64,000 nucleotides of DNA from Salipiger abyssi (GTDB lineage Bacteria; Pseudomonadota; Alphaproteobacteria; Rhodobacterales; Rhodobacteraceae): contig NZ_JAEKIS010000001.1 of NCBI RefSeq assembly GCF_017311415.1, positions 434,001-498,000 on the forward strand. The letters are read 5' to 3'. This document shows, one piece after another, positions 56,410-64,000 of the stretch; position 1 is the first letter of the stretch, and each line of letters opens with the position of its first letter. The notes under the pieces were generated by a model. That model searched no databases. It saw nothing but the letters and a program-made list of their open reading frames with translations, and had not been told where the DNA came from. Both the position numbers and the translations under genes were made by a program.

Positions 56410-58491
56410 ATGCCGGAGGCCCCTGCCCCGCTCTTCAAACCGACGGTGCTGCTCGCGGTCGCGCTGATGGCGGTCATCGTGATGATGATCCTGCCGGTGC
56501 CGGCCTGGGTGCTGGATGTCGGGCTTGCCGCCTCCTTCGGCCTGGCGATCCTGATCTTCACGGTCACGCTCTTCATCGAACGCCCGCTCGATTTCTCCGC
56601 CTTCCCGACCATCCTGCTCGCCTCGCTCATGCTGCGCCTCTCGCTCAATGTCAGCTCGACCAAGCTGATCATCGGCGAGGGCCATACCGGCACCTCCGCC
56701 GCCGGCGACGTGATCGAGGGGTTCGCCAATTTTGTTATGGGCGGCAGCGTCTTCCTCGGTCTCGTGGTCTTTGGCGTGCTGATGATCGTGAATTTCGCGG
56801 TGATCACCAAGGGCGCTGCCCGCATGGCCGAGGTCGGGGCGCGCTTCGCGCTCGACGGCATGCCGGGCAAGCAGCTCGCCATTGACAGCGACATGTCCGC
56901 CGGCGCCATCGACCACGCCGAGGCCAAGGCCCGCCGCGAACGTGAACAGCAGGAGACGACGTTTTTCGGCTCGCTCGACGGCGCGTCGAAATTCGTCAAG
57001 GGCGACGCTGTTGCCGGGCTGCTCATCACGCTGCTCAATCTTGTGATGGGCATGGTGATGGGGATTTTCGGCCATGGCATGGCGCTTTCCCATGCGTTCG
57101 AGACCTATGCGATCCTCACGGTGGGCGACGGGCTGGTGACGCAGATCCCCGCGGTGATCATCTCCATCGCCTCGGGGCTGCTGCTGGCACGCGGCGGCGC
57201 CACCGGCGCCACCGATGTCGCCATGGCCGGGCAACTTGCGCGGCACCCGGCGGCGCTCGGCACGGTCGGCGTGCTGATGGCGCTCTTTGCGCTGGTGCCC
57301 GGCATGCCCTTCCTGCCCTTCATCCTCGGTGCCGGTGTCCTGGGTGGGCTCGCCGTCTATATGGCGCGCAAACAGGCGGAGCCGCCAGCGCCGCCCGAAC
57401 CCGAAGCGGAGGAAGAGGCGCCGCGCGAGCGTCCGCTCGGAGATGTGCTGGATGTGGACGAGATCCATGTCGAATTCGCGCCGGATCTGGTGAACATGGT
57501 GCTCGACCCCGGCACGGGGCTCGATGTGCGGATCGACAATATGCGCCGCCATATCGCCTCGGGGTTCGGGCTCATCCTGCCCGAGATCCGGCTGACCGAT
57601 GCCGCCGCGCTGGAAACCGGCGCCTATGTCATCCGCATCCATGGGGTGGAGATCGCGCGGGGCGAGCTGAACCCGGATCTGGTGCTGGCGCTGATGCCCG
57701 AAGAGCATGGCCGCCTGCCCGACGGGCGCGATGTGACAGAGCCGGTCTATGGCGCCCCTGCGCGTTGGATCCGTCCTCAGGATCAGGACCGCGCGGCGAT
57801 CACTGGCGCCACCATCGTCACCCCGACCGAGGTGCTGGCCACCCACCTTCTGGAGGTGATCAAGCGCAATTTCGGCCGGTTGCTGACACTGAAAGCCCTG
57901 CGCCGGCTGCTCGACGAGATGGTTTCTCTCTCCAACGCCGCCCGGGCCGAAGCGAACCGCCGGCTGCTCGACGAGTTGATCCCCGACAAGGTGCCAATCG
58001 ACACGCTGCACCAAGTGCTGCGGCTGTTGCTGGAGGAGCAGGTCAGCATCCGCAACCTGCCGCTGATCCTCGAGGCGATCTCGGAGATGCGCGGCCAGCA
58101 GATCGGCCCCGAGGCGATCTGCGAACATGTGCGCCAGCGCCTTGGCTTCCAGCTCGTCGCCGGCATGCGCCGCAAGGACGGGACGATCCCTCTGATCCAG
58201 CTGGCGCCGGAATGGGAGGATACCTTCGCCACCTATCAGGTCGAGGGTGCGCGCGGCGGGCTCGACGTGGCGCTGCCGCCCGAGATGTTCGATACGCTCA
58301 CCGCCGGCGTTGCCGACGAGATCGGTGCGGCGGGCAATCGCGGCATTTTCCCGGCGCTGGTCACCAGCGCCCGCCGCCGCCGTTTCCTGCGCACGATCCT
58401 GTCTGCCAAAGGCATCGGCAACCCGGTGCTCTCCTTTGAGGAAATCGGGGTGGAGGCGCGGCCCTCGCTGGTCGGCGTGGTGGCGGCATGA
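56410..58491 (+). CDS. flhA: Flagellar type III export protein FlhA
   Basis: The nonameric export-gate component. The 693-residue protein has about eight N-terminal membrane helices with the FHIPEP-family signature (LRLSLNVSSTKLIIGEGHTG) and the FVMGGSVFLGLVVFGVLMIVNFAVITKGAARMAEVGARFALDGMPGKQ loop. A large cytosolic domain from about residue 340 receives chaperone-substrate complexes. Length is normal. It overlaps fliR by four bases. Confidence 0.97.
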   Translation: MPEAPAPLFKPTVLLAVALMAVIVMMILPVPAWVLDVGLAASFGLAILIFTVTLFIERPLDFSAFPTILLASLMLRLSLNVSSTKLIIGEGHTGTSAAGDVIEGFANFVMGGSVFLGLVVFGVLMIVNFAVITKGAARMAEVGARFALDGMPGKQLAIDSDMSAGAIDHAEAKARREREQQETTFFGSLDGASKFVKGDAVAGLLITLLNLVMGMVMGIFGHGMALSHAFETYAILTVGDGLVTQIPAVIISIASGLLLARGGATGATDVAMAGQLARHPAALGTVGVLMALFALVPGMPFLPFILGAGVLGGLAVYMARKQAEPPAPPEPEAEEEAPRERPLGDVLDVDEIHVEFAPDLVNMVLDPGTGLDVRIDNMRRHIASGFGLILPEIRLTDAAALETGAYVIRIHGVEIARGELNPDLVLALMPEEHGRLPDGRDVTEPVYGAPARWIRPQDQDRAAITGATIVTPTEVLATHLLEVIKRNFGRLLTLKALRRLLDEMVSLSNAARAEANRRLLDELIPDKVPIDTLHQVLRLLLEEQVSIRNLPLILEAISEMRGQQIGPEAICEHVRQRLGFQLVAGMRRKDGTIPLIQLAPEWEDTFATYQVEGARGGLDVALPPEMFDTLTAGVADEIGAAGNRGIFPALVTSARRRRFLRTILSAKGIGNPVLSFEEIGVEARPSLVGVVAA

Positions 58492-59255
58492 CCCTGCCCG
58501 AGGGGCTTCTGACGCTGCTTTCGGGCTGGCTCTGGGTCGGGCTGATCGTGTTTTTGCGCGTCGGCGCTGCGATGGCGGCGCTGCCCGTGCTCGGCGAGCA
58601 GACGGTTTCGGTGCGGGTGCGGCTGATGCTGAGCCTGATGCTCACCGTGGTGATCCTCCCGGCGGCCTCGGCACAGATCGCGGCACCTCCGCCCGGCCTG
58701 CCGGCGCTGGCCGTCGCGATCCTGAGCGAGAGCGTCAACGGGCTGCTGCTGGGTCTCTGGCTGCGGCTCTTTATCCATGCGCTCCAGACTGCCGGCAGCA
58801 TCGCCGCGCAATCGACCTCGCTGGCGCAGCTGCTCGGCAACAGCGCCGCCGATCCGATGCCCGCCATCGGCCATATCCTGACCGTCGCGGGACTGGCGCT
58901 GCTGATGACCACCGGCTTTCACGTCAAGGCGGCGGCGTTCTTCGTCCTGTCCTACGAACTGCTGCCGGCGCTGCATTTCCCCGATCCCGCCACCGTGGCC
59001 GAGGCCGGGCGCGACCGCGTCGCGCAATGCTTTGCCCTGGCCTTCACCCTGGCCGCGCCCTTCGTGATCCTCTCGGCGCTCTACAACCTGACGCTCGGCT
59101 TCATCAACAAGGCGATGCCGCAGCTCATGGTCGCCTTTGTCGGCGCCCCGGTGATCACCTTCGGCTCCATTGCGCTGCTGCTCCTCACCGCGCCGGTGAT
59201 GCTGTCGGTCTGGCTCTCGGCGGTCGATGCGTTTCTCTCCAGCCCGTTCCGGTAG
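58488..59255 (+). CDS. fliR: Flagellar biosynthetic protein FliR
   Basis: A 255-residue inner-membrane protein of the export gate core (FliP5Q4R1). Hydrophobic helices run throughout: LWVGLIVFLRVGAAMAALPVLGEQTVSVRVRLMLSLMLTVVILP at the start, LLLGLWLRLFIHALQTAGSIAAQSTSLAQ in the middle, and the conserved LTLGFINKAMPQLMVAFVGAPVITFGSI near the end. It lies between flhA and flhB, the usual order. fliP and fliQ are not in the window. Confidence 0.95.
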   Translation: MTLPEGLLTLLSGWLWVGLIVFLRVGAAMAALPVLGEQTVSVRVRLMLSLMLTVVILPAASAQIAAPPPGLPALAVAILSESVNGLLLGLWLRLFIHALQTAGSIAAQSTSLAQLLGNSAADPMPAIGHILTVAGLALLMTTGFHVKAAAFFVLSYELLPALHFPDPATVAEAGRDRVAQCFALAFTLAAPFVILSALYNLTLGFINKAMPQLMVAFVGAPVITFGSIALLLLTAPVMLSVWLSAVDAFLSSPFR

Positions 59256-59261
59256 GTGCTC

Positions 59262-60356
59262 ATGGCCGAAGACGACGGCGGCGACAAATCCCACGAGGCC
59301 TCGCAGCGCAAGCTCGACGAGGCCCGCAAGAAGGGCGAGATCCCGCGCTCGCCTGACATGCTCACCGCCGCGGCCTATCTCGGGATGCTGCTGACCGGGC
59401 TGGCGCTGGGCGGCGACGCCGTCATCCGCTTCGGCGACGCGCTGCTGCCGATGGTGGCCCAGCCCGACCGGCTGGCGCCGCTGTTTTTCGATGGCATGGC
59501 GAGCGCGCCCACCGGCGGGTTGCTGACGGCGGTGCTGAAACCGGTGCTGCCCTGGCTGGCGGTGCCGGCGCTGATGGTGCTGCTGACGCTTTTCGCCAGC
59601 CGGTCGCTGCTCTTCACCCCGTCAAAACTGGCCTTCAAATTCAACCGGCTGTCCCCCATCGAAAACGCCAAGAACAAGTTCGGCCGGCGCGGGCTGTTCG
59701 AATTCACCAAGAGCTTTGCCAAGCTGGTGCTTTATTCCGTGCTGCTCAGCCTGTTCCTGGCCTCAAGGCTCGACGAGATCGCCGGGATCGGTCGCGCCTC
59801 GGCGCGCGAGGCGGCTGCGCTGATGGGCACGCTGATGCTGCGGTTGCTGGGGATCGCCGCGCTGGTGGCCATTGCGCTCGGCGCCATCGATTACCTGTGG
59901 CAGCGGGCCGAGCATCTGCGCCGCAACCGCATGTCGCAGAAGGAACTGCGCGACGAATACAAGGAGGCGGAGGGCGATCCGATGTTCAAGCAGCACCGAC
60001 GTGCCCGCGCGCAGGAGATCGCGATGACCCAGATGATGGCCGATGTGCCCGAGGCGGATGTGGTGATCGTCAACCCGACCCATTACGCGGTCGCCCTGCG
60101 CTGGAGCCGCCTGCCCGGCGAGGCGCCGGTCTGTGTTGCCAAGGGGGTGGATGAGATTGCTCGTCGGATCCGCGAGATCGCCGAGGAGGCCGGGGTGCCG
60201 GTGCATTCCGATCCGCCCACCGCGCGGGCGCTGCACGCCACCACCGAGATCGGCGATCAGATCGCGCCGGAGCATTTCCGCCCGGTCGCCGCCGCGATCC
60301 GCTTTGCCGAAGAGATGCGCCGCAAGATGCGTGACCAGAAGGGGCTGTTTTCGTGA
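59262..60356 (+). CDS. flhB: Flagellar export switch protein FlhB
   Basis: Controls the hook-to-filament substrate switch. The 364-residue protein has a basic N-terminus (KSHEASQRKLDEARKKGEIPRS), four membrane helices and a cytosolic domain with the self-cleavage motif NPTH (VVIVNPTHYAVALRW, about residue 270). The KEAEGDPMFKQHRRARAQEI linker is typical. ATG 59262 is used; a GTG two codons earlier would also fit. It overlaps the next gene as GTGA. Confidence 0.96.
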   Translation: MAEDDGGDKSHEASQRKLDEARKKGEIPRSPDMLTAAAYLGMLLTGLALGGDAVIRFGDALLPMVAQPDRLAPLFFDGMASAPTGGLLTAVLKPVLPWLAVPALMVLLTLFASRSLLFTPSKLAFKFNRLSPIENAKNKFGRRGLFEFTKSFAKLVLYSVLLSLFLASRLDEIAGIGRASAREAAALMGTLMLRLLGIAALVAIALGAIDYLWQRAEHLRRNRMSQKELRDEYKEAEGDPMFKQHRRARAQEIAMTQMMADVPEADVVIVNPTHYAVALRWSRLPGEAPVCVAKGVDEIARRIREIAEEAGVPVHSDPPTARALHATTEIGDQIAPEHFRPVAAAIRFAEEMRRKMRDQKGLFS

Positions 60357-60778
60357 CGCAGAACATGGACGAATTGCTGCGTGTGACGGCGCTCTTGCGG
60401 GAACGCGCGCTCGAAAGCTATCGCCGCGATCTGGCGGAAGAGTCACGTTTGCAGGCGGAACAGGCTCGAATCGACGGGTTGCGTCAGGCGACCTTTGCCG
60501 AGGCGGATTCGCTGGATGCGCGCAGGTTGCTCGGGGCGGATACGCTCTGGCAGGGCTGGCTGGCGCAGCGCCGGGGTGAGATCAATCAGGGCATTGCCAT
60601 GGCGCGTGCGCGCCAGGCCCACAGCGCCGCTGCGGCCCGGCTGGCCTTTGCCCGCGACGAGGCGGCGAAAGAGGTCGCCCGGCATGAAGCAGCGGAGCGC
60701 CGCAGTGCCCTGCTGGCCGAAGAAGATAGTCGGCTCGACGCGCTTTCACGGCTTTCGTCCTACGATCCGGAACGCTGA
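60353..60778 (+). CDS. Small coiled-coil protein, FliJ-like
   Basis: A 141-residue, almost wholly helical, charged protein rich in Ala, Arg and Glu (LLRERALESYRRDLAEESRLQAEQARIDGL; ARQAHSAAAARLAFARDEAAKEVARHEAAERR). Heptad-like patterning predicts an antiparallel coiled coil of FliJ size, and FliJ is the export-ATPase stalk protein. Sequence alone does not prove homology. The GTG start overlaps the flhB stop (GTGA), so expression is tied to the export apparatus; an ATG four codons in is the alternative. Confidence 0.65.
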   Translation: MTQNMDELLRVTALLRERALESYRRDLAEESRLQAEQARIDGLRQATFAEADSLDARRLLGADTLWQGWLAQRRGEINQGIAMARARQAHSAAAARLAFARDEAAKEVARHEAAERRSALLAEEDSRLDALSRLSSYDPER

Positions 60779-60783
60779 CGGCC

Positions 60784-61305
60784 TCAGCTGTCCTGTCGCG
60801 CGATCTCGGTGATCAGCACGTCGAGCACGCTGGTGCCCAGGACATTGCGCGCCGCATCCATCAGCGCCCGCCGCAATACCTCCAGCCGCTGAATATCAGT
60901 GAAATTGCCCTCGAACCCGCCGATATTGGCATGATCGAACAGCACGCGGAGGAAGGCGTCGCGCAGCTTAGGCTCGCGATTGTAGACCAGTTCGGTGCCG
61001 CCGGCGGTCACCTCCAGGCTGAGCGACATCACGACAAGTGAGTCCACGCGGTCCTTGCCGATGACCGGAACGACGAACTGGTTGTTCATTTTGGCATATT
61101 CGTTGCCGCCGCCATGTCCGTCATCGTGACTTTCTTCCGGCGCCGCATGCGTATCGCCGCTGGCATCGTGGGCGTCCGCCGCCTCGCTGTGATCCGCCGC
61201 CGCCTCGTGTTCGGCAGGCTCTTGCGGTGCGGCGAGAAAGATCCCCGCACCGGTGCCGGCGGCGGTTCCGATCAGGGCGAGCAGGAGGGGGAGCAGTTTC
61301 TTCAT
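60784..61305 (-). CDS. fliL: Flagellar basal-body-associated protein FliL
   Basis: A 173-residue single-pass membrane protein that rings the stator and supports torque. After the N-terminal helix (KKLLPLLLALIGTAAGTGAGIFLA) comes an unusual periplasmic linker of about 40 residues rich in His, Asp, Glu and Ala. The FliL domain follows (MNNQFVVPVIGKDRVDSLVVMSLSLEVTAGG ... REPKLRDAFLRVLFDHANIGGFEG). It ends the leftward flgF-flgG-flgA-flgH-fliL operon, 10 bases after flgH. Confidence 0.88.
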   Translation of the reverse strand: MKKLLPLLLALIGTAAGTGAGIFLAAPQEPAEHEAAADHSEAADAHDASGDTHAAPEESHDDGHGGGNEYAKMNNQFVVPVIGKDRVDSLVVMSLSLEVTAGGTELVYNREPKLRDAFLRVLFDHANIGGFEGNFTDIQRLEVLRRALMDAARNVLGTSVLDVLITEIARQDS

Positions 61306-61315
61306 GGCGGCCTCG

Positions 61316-62044
61316 TCAGAACGGCAGGATCACGTCGAGCACCTGCTGCCCGAGCCGTGGCTGCTGCACATCGGTGATCTGCCCGCGCCCGCCATAGGAA
61401 ATGCGCGCCGAGGCGATCTTGTCATAGGTGATTTCGTTTTGCCGGGTGATATCCTCGGGTCGGACATAGCCCGAGACCAGCAATTCGCGCAGTTCGAAAT
61501 TCACCCGCACCTCCTGCGCGCCCTGGATTGCGAGCACGCCGTTCGGCATGACATCGAGGATGGTCGCGGCGACACGCAGGGTCAGCTGTTCCTGCCGGCT
61601 CACCTGGCCGTCACCGCCCGAAGCCGCCTGGCTGTTGAGATCCACCGCATTGGCCATGCTGGCGCCCGCCGGCAGCCGCTCGTCCTGCCGCTGGGGGATG
61701 CCGAAAAGCTGTGGGATGGCAAGGTTTTCCGAGCCTGAGCGCGAGCGCGACGTGCTGTTGGAGATATTCGCCTGCTCGTCGATCTCGATCACAACGGTGA
61801 GGATATCGCCCTTTTTCATCGCCCGGCGGTCGCCCAGGAGCGAGCTCTTCTCGCGGCTCCAGAGCGAGGCGTGATCGGTGGGTCTTTCGGGCAGGATCGG
61901 GACCGGCGTGCCGGTATAGGCCATGGCGACGCGCTCGGCGCTGTCGGCCTGCGGGGTAAAACTCGGCGGTTTGCCGATATGGTCCAGCCGGCTGCACGCG
62001 ATGGCGGGAAGCAGGCAGAGAAGGCAGAGAAATCGTGCTGTCAT
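61316..62044 (-). CDS. flgH: Flagellar L-ring lipoprotein FlgH
   Basis: Forms the outer-membrane L ring. The 242-residue lipoprotein has a signal with lipobox AIAC (Cys17). It has the conserved SLWSREKSSLLGDRRAMKKGDILTVVIEIDEQANISN block and the C-terminal ELRELLVSGYVRPEDITRQNEITYDKIASARISYGGRGQITDVQQPRLGQQVLD signature, which identifies the family without doubt. It lies three bases after the flgA stop. Confidence 0.96.
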   Translation of the reverse strand: MTARFLCLLCLLPAIACSRLDHIGKPPSFTPQADSAERVAMAYTGTPVPILPERPTDHASLWSREKSSLLGDRRAMKKGDILTVVIEIDEQANISNSTSRSRSGSENLAIPQLFGIPQRQDERLPAGASMANAVDLNSQAASGGDGQVSRQEQLTLRVAATILDVMPNGVLAIQGAQEVRVNFELRELLVSGYVRPEDITRQNEITYDKIASARISYGGRGQITDVQQPRLGQQVLDVILPF

Positions 62045-62047
62045 GGT

Positions 62048-62473
62048 TTACTCATTCGTCATGATCACCGTCCCCTGCGCGGTGACAGTGCCGAAAAGCG
62101 TGGTGCGCGAGGAGAGGTTCATCACGCGGATCCGTTCACCCGCGCCGGCCCGGTCGAGCGCCCTTCCCTCGGTGGCGATGCGCAGCCCGCCACGGGCAAA
62201 GATCAGCTCGACGATCTGGTTGCGCTCGATCAGCGCCGGCGCGCCGACCGCGCCCCGCATCACCGGCCGGCCGGGATAGAGCGTCACCCGCGCCTCCTGT
62301 CCGACGACCTGCCCGAGCGCCGCATGTGCTCCTGGGATTTGCGTGGGATCGAGCCGCACCGCGTCGGGCGCGACGATCTCCTGCGCGCGGATCGTGCGCG
62401 TTGCGACCACCGTTTCCGCCGGAGCCGGCGTGGCACAGGGCAGCGCGAGCAGGAGGAGGATCGCCAGCCGCAT
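62048..62473 (-). CDS. flgA: P-ring assembly chaperone FlgA
   Basis: A periplasmic chaperone for FlgI. The 141-residue protein, short for the family, has a signal peptide (residues 1-19) and a SAF/FlgA domain: VVATRTIRAQEIVAPDAVRLDPTQ, LYPGRPVMRGAVGAPALIERNQIVELIF and GRALDRAGAGERIRVMNLSSRTTLFG. The start shares a base with the flgG stop. Alphaproteobacterial FlgA proteins are often of this compact type. Confidence 0.9.
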   Translation of the reverse strand: MRLAILLLLALPCATPAPAETVVATRTIRAQEIVAPDAVRLDPTQIPGAHAALGQVVGQEARVTLYPGRPVMRGAVGAPALIERNQIVELIFARGGLRIATEGRALDRAGAGERIRVMNLSSRTTLFGTVTAQGTVIMTNE

Positions 62474-63258
62474 CAGCGCACCTGCACCGTGGCGCCCAGC
62501 ATCTGGTCGGCGGCGGAGATCACCTTGGAGTTCAGCTCGTAGCCGCGCTGTGCCTCGATCAGTTCGGTGATCTCATAGACCGGATCGACGGAGCTGTCCT
62601 CGAGATAGCCCTGCCGGAAGGTGCCCAACCCTTCTTGCCCTGCGGTGGTCTGCACCGGCGGGCCGGAAGCTTCGGTCTCGGTGAAGAGGTTGCTGCCGAT
62701 CGCCTCCAGCCCCTTGGGATTGGTAAAGCCGACCATCGTGAATTGCCCCAGAAGCTGTGCCTCGACCGTGTCGTCGAAATAGGCATAGACCTCGCCCTCG
62801 CGATTGATAGAGATGCTGGTCGCGTCCTCGGGGATGGTGATGTCGGGCGCCACCGCCAGCCCGTCCGAGGTGACGATCAGCCCGTCGCCGTCGCGTTTCA
62901 GCGCGCCGTCGCGGGTATATCCGGCCTCGCCCGTAGGCAGCGTCACCTCGAGATAGCCGCGCCCCTCGATGGCGATGTCGAGATCACCGCTGGTTTGCGA
63001 CAGAGCGCCCTGCGCCAGCTTCATCGTTACCGCGGCGGGCCGGGTGCCGAGCCCGAGCTGCACGCCGGTGGGCAGCATCGTGCCGTCGGAGGCATTGATC
63101 GTGCCGGCGCGGGCGAATTGCTGGTAATGCAGATCCGAGAACTCCGCGCGGCGGGCGTTGTAGCCGGTGGTGCTCATGTTCGACAGGTTGTTCGAGATCA
63201 CCTCGACCCGCATCTGCTGGGCGCTCATCCCGGTGGCTGCGATTTTCAGGGCACGCAT
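62473..63258 (-). CDS. flgG: Flagellar distal rod protein FlgG
   Basis: The 261-residue distal rod subunit. It has the N-terminal motif MRALKIAATGMSAQQMRVEVISNNLSNMSTTGY, the FlgG-specific DLHYQQFARAGT and TGVQLGLGTRPAAV segments, and the C-terminal SVDPVYEITELIEAQRGYELNSKVISAADQMLGATV. FlgG carries an insertion relative to FlgE that makes the rod rigid. It is 12 bases downstream of flgF. Confidence 0.96.
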   Translation of the reverse strand: MRALKIAATGMSAQQMRVEVISNNLSNMSTTGYNARRAEFSDLHYQQFARAGTINASDGTMLPTGVQLGLGTRPAAVTMKLAQGALSQTSGDLDIAIEGRGYLEVTLPTGEAGYTRDGALKRDGDGLIVTSDGLAVAPDITIPEDATSISINREGEVYAYFDDTVEAQLLGQFTMVGFTNPKGLEAIGSNLFTETEASGPPVQTTAGQEGLGTFRQGYLEDSSVDPVYEITELIEAQRGYELNSKVISAADQMLGATVQVR

Positions 63259-63270
63259 GCTCTGTTCTCC

Positions 63271-63984
63271 TTACTTGATAAAGGCCTTGATGGCGGCGCG
63301 GACACGCTCGTCCTCGCGTTGCAGGAAGTTCTGGCCCATCTCATAGGCGCGCTGGACCTCGATCATCCGGGCGATCTGAAGGATGGGATCGACATTGGAG
63401 CTTTCGACAAAGCCCTGCATCACCCTGGGGTTTTCCGCCGGACCGACACCGTCATCGGCGCGGAACATCACGCCGCCCTCGCGCACCAGGCCGAGCGGGT
63501 CGAGCGGCTGCACGATCCCCACCTGTCCCAGCGGGCGGCCATTGCTGCTGAGCGTTCCGTCCTGCGCCACCGCGAGATCGCTGGCATCGGGCGGGATGAA
63601 GACCGGTGCGCCGCCCGCATCCAGCACCGGATAGCCGTCCTGCGTGACCAGATCGCCCGCCGCGCTGACGGTGAAGGCGCCGTCGCGGGTCAGCCGTTCG
63701 CCCTGCGGCGACTGGATCAGGAAGAACCCGTCACCCTCGATGGCCAGATCGAACTGCCCGCCGGTGCGGGTCAGCGTGCCCTGCGCGAAAGAGCTGTTGC
63801 GCACATGCGCCGCCGACATCGAGACGCTGCCGGCGAGATCGGTGCTGCGCACATATTCCGAGAAGATCAGCCCCTGTTGGCGGTATCCGGTGGTGGCGCT
63901 GTTGGCGATATTGTTGGCGATCATCCGCATCTCGCGCATCAGCCCCTGCTGGCGCGAGAGCGTGGTGTAATCGGTGATGCCCAT
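63271..63984 (-). CDS. flgF: Flagellar proximal rod protein FlgF
   Basis: A 237-residue rod subunit. MGITDYTTLSRQQGLMREMRMIANNIANSATTGYRQQGLIFSEY opens the protein, FDLAIEGDGFFLIQSPQGERLTRDGAF is the central hook/rod signature, and SSNVDPILQIARMIEVQRAYEMGQNFLQRED is the C-terminal helix. It is the first complete gene of the leftward rod/ring operon. The 16 bases before it contain GGAGGCTGAGAG: a ribosome binding site and a TGA that may end another gene to the right. Confidence 0.95.
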   Translation of the reverse strand: MGITDYTTLSRQQGLMREMRMIANNIANSATTGYRQQGLIFSEYVRSTDLAGSVSMSAAHVRNSSFAQGTLTRTGGQFDLAIEGDGFFLIQSPQGERLTRDGAFTVSAAGDLVTQDGYPVLDAGGAPVFIPPDASDLAVAQDGTLSSNGRPLGQVGIVQPLDPLGLVREGGVMFRADDGVGPAENPRVMQGFVESSNVDPILQIARMIEVQRAYEMGQNFLQREDERVRAAIKAFIK

Positions 63985-64000
63985 CTCTCAGCCTCCGGTG

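Overview
The window is high-GC, very compact alphaproteobacterial chromosome with the gene content and order of the Rhodobacterales (Roseobacter/Rhodobacter group): rho-mnmE-mnmG-rsmG-parA-parB runs one way from an AT-rich gap and maf-aroE-coaE-dnaQ the other. Flagellar genes are of the alphaproteobacterial type, and a YjbF/YjbH exopolysaccharide pair is present. The genus cannot be fixed from the sequence alone. No phage, insertion sequence, CRISPR array, tRNA or rRNA was seen.

Layout. 1-7319 (minus): an apparent operon running from hslO through a CoA-type Nudix hydrolase, the CCA-adding enzyme and a LysE-type exporter, then two full-length ABC exporters and a truncated P-loop kinase-like gene. 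7396-19732: housekeeping and regulatory genes, including a second Nudix protein, a response-regulator/PP2C phosphatase facing an Hpt protein, ilvA, argG, an aminotransferase-sulfotransferase pair, periplasmic msrA, a ribokinase-family gene and maeB. 19867-26819: mutS, grpE-hrcA, and the divergent rph-rdgB-hemW operon.

26913-40421 is the chromosome origin region. parB, parA, rsmG, mnmG, mnmE and rho read leftward, and maf, aroE, coaE and dnaQ read rightward. The 530-base gap between rho and maf (33719-34248) has an AT-rich core and DnaA-box-like 9-mers and is the probable oriC. Two perfect 16-base parS palindromes lie at 29216 and 31124; the second supplies the GTG start codon of mnmG. Beyond dnaQ come envelope genes (secB, fxsA, a Tim44-domain protein, mltA) and smr.

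40461-46371 holds idi, a cytochrome c and a small exopolysaccharide locus (Wza-like lipoprotein, sugar transferase, YjbF lipoprotein, YjbH outer-membrane protein). 46582-63984 is a flagellar cluster. Rightward: motB, flgE, flgK, flgL, flgI, motA, an unassigned 739-residue secreted protein, an SltF-like transglycosylase, flhA, fliR, flhB and a FliJ-like protein. Leftward: flgF, flgG, flgA, flgH, fliL. Together these encode stator, hook, hook junction, L and P rings, distal rod and part of the export gate. Filament, MS-ring, C-ring and the remaining export genes lie outside the window.

The best candidate for something undescribed is the 739-residue periplasmic protein overlapping the end of motA, a possible lineage-specific motor component. 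Other points of interest are CtrA-like sites upstream of motB, flgE and the Hpt gene, the parS site built into the mnmG start, and the overlapping aminotransferase-sulfotransferase pair.
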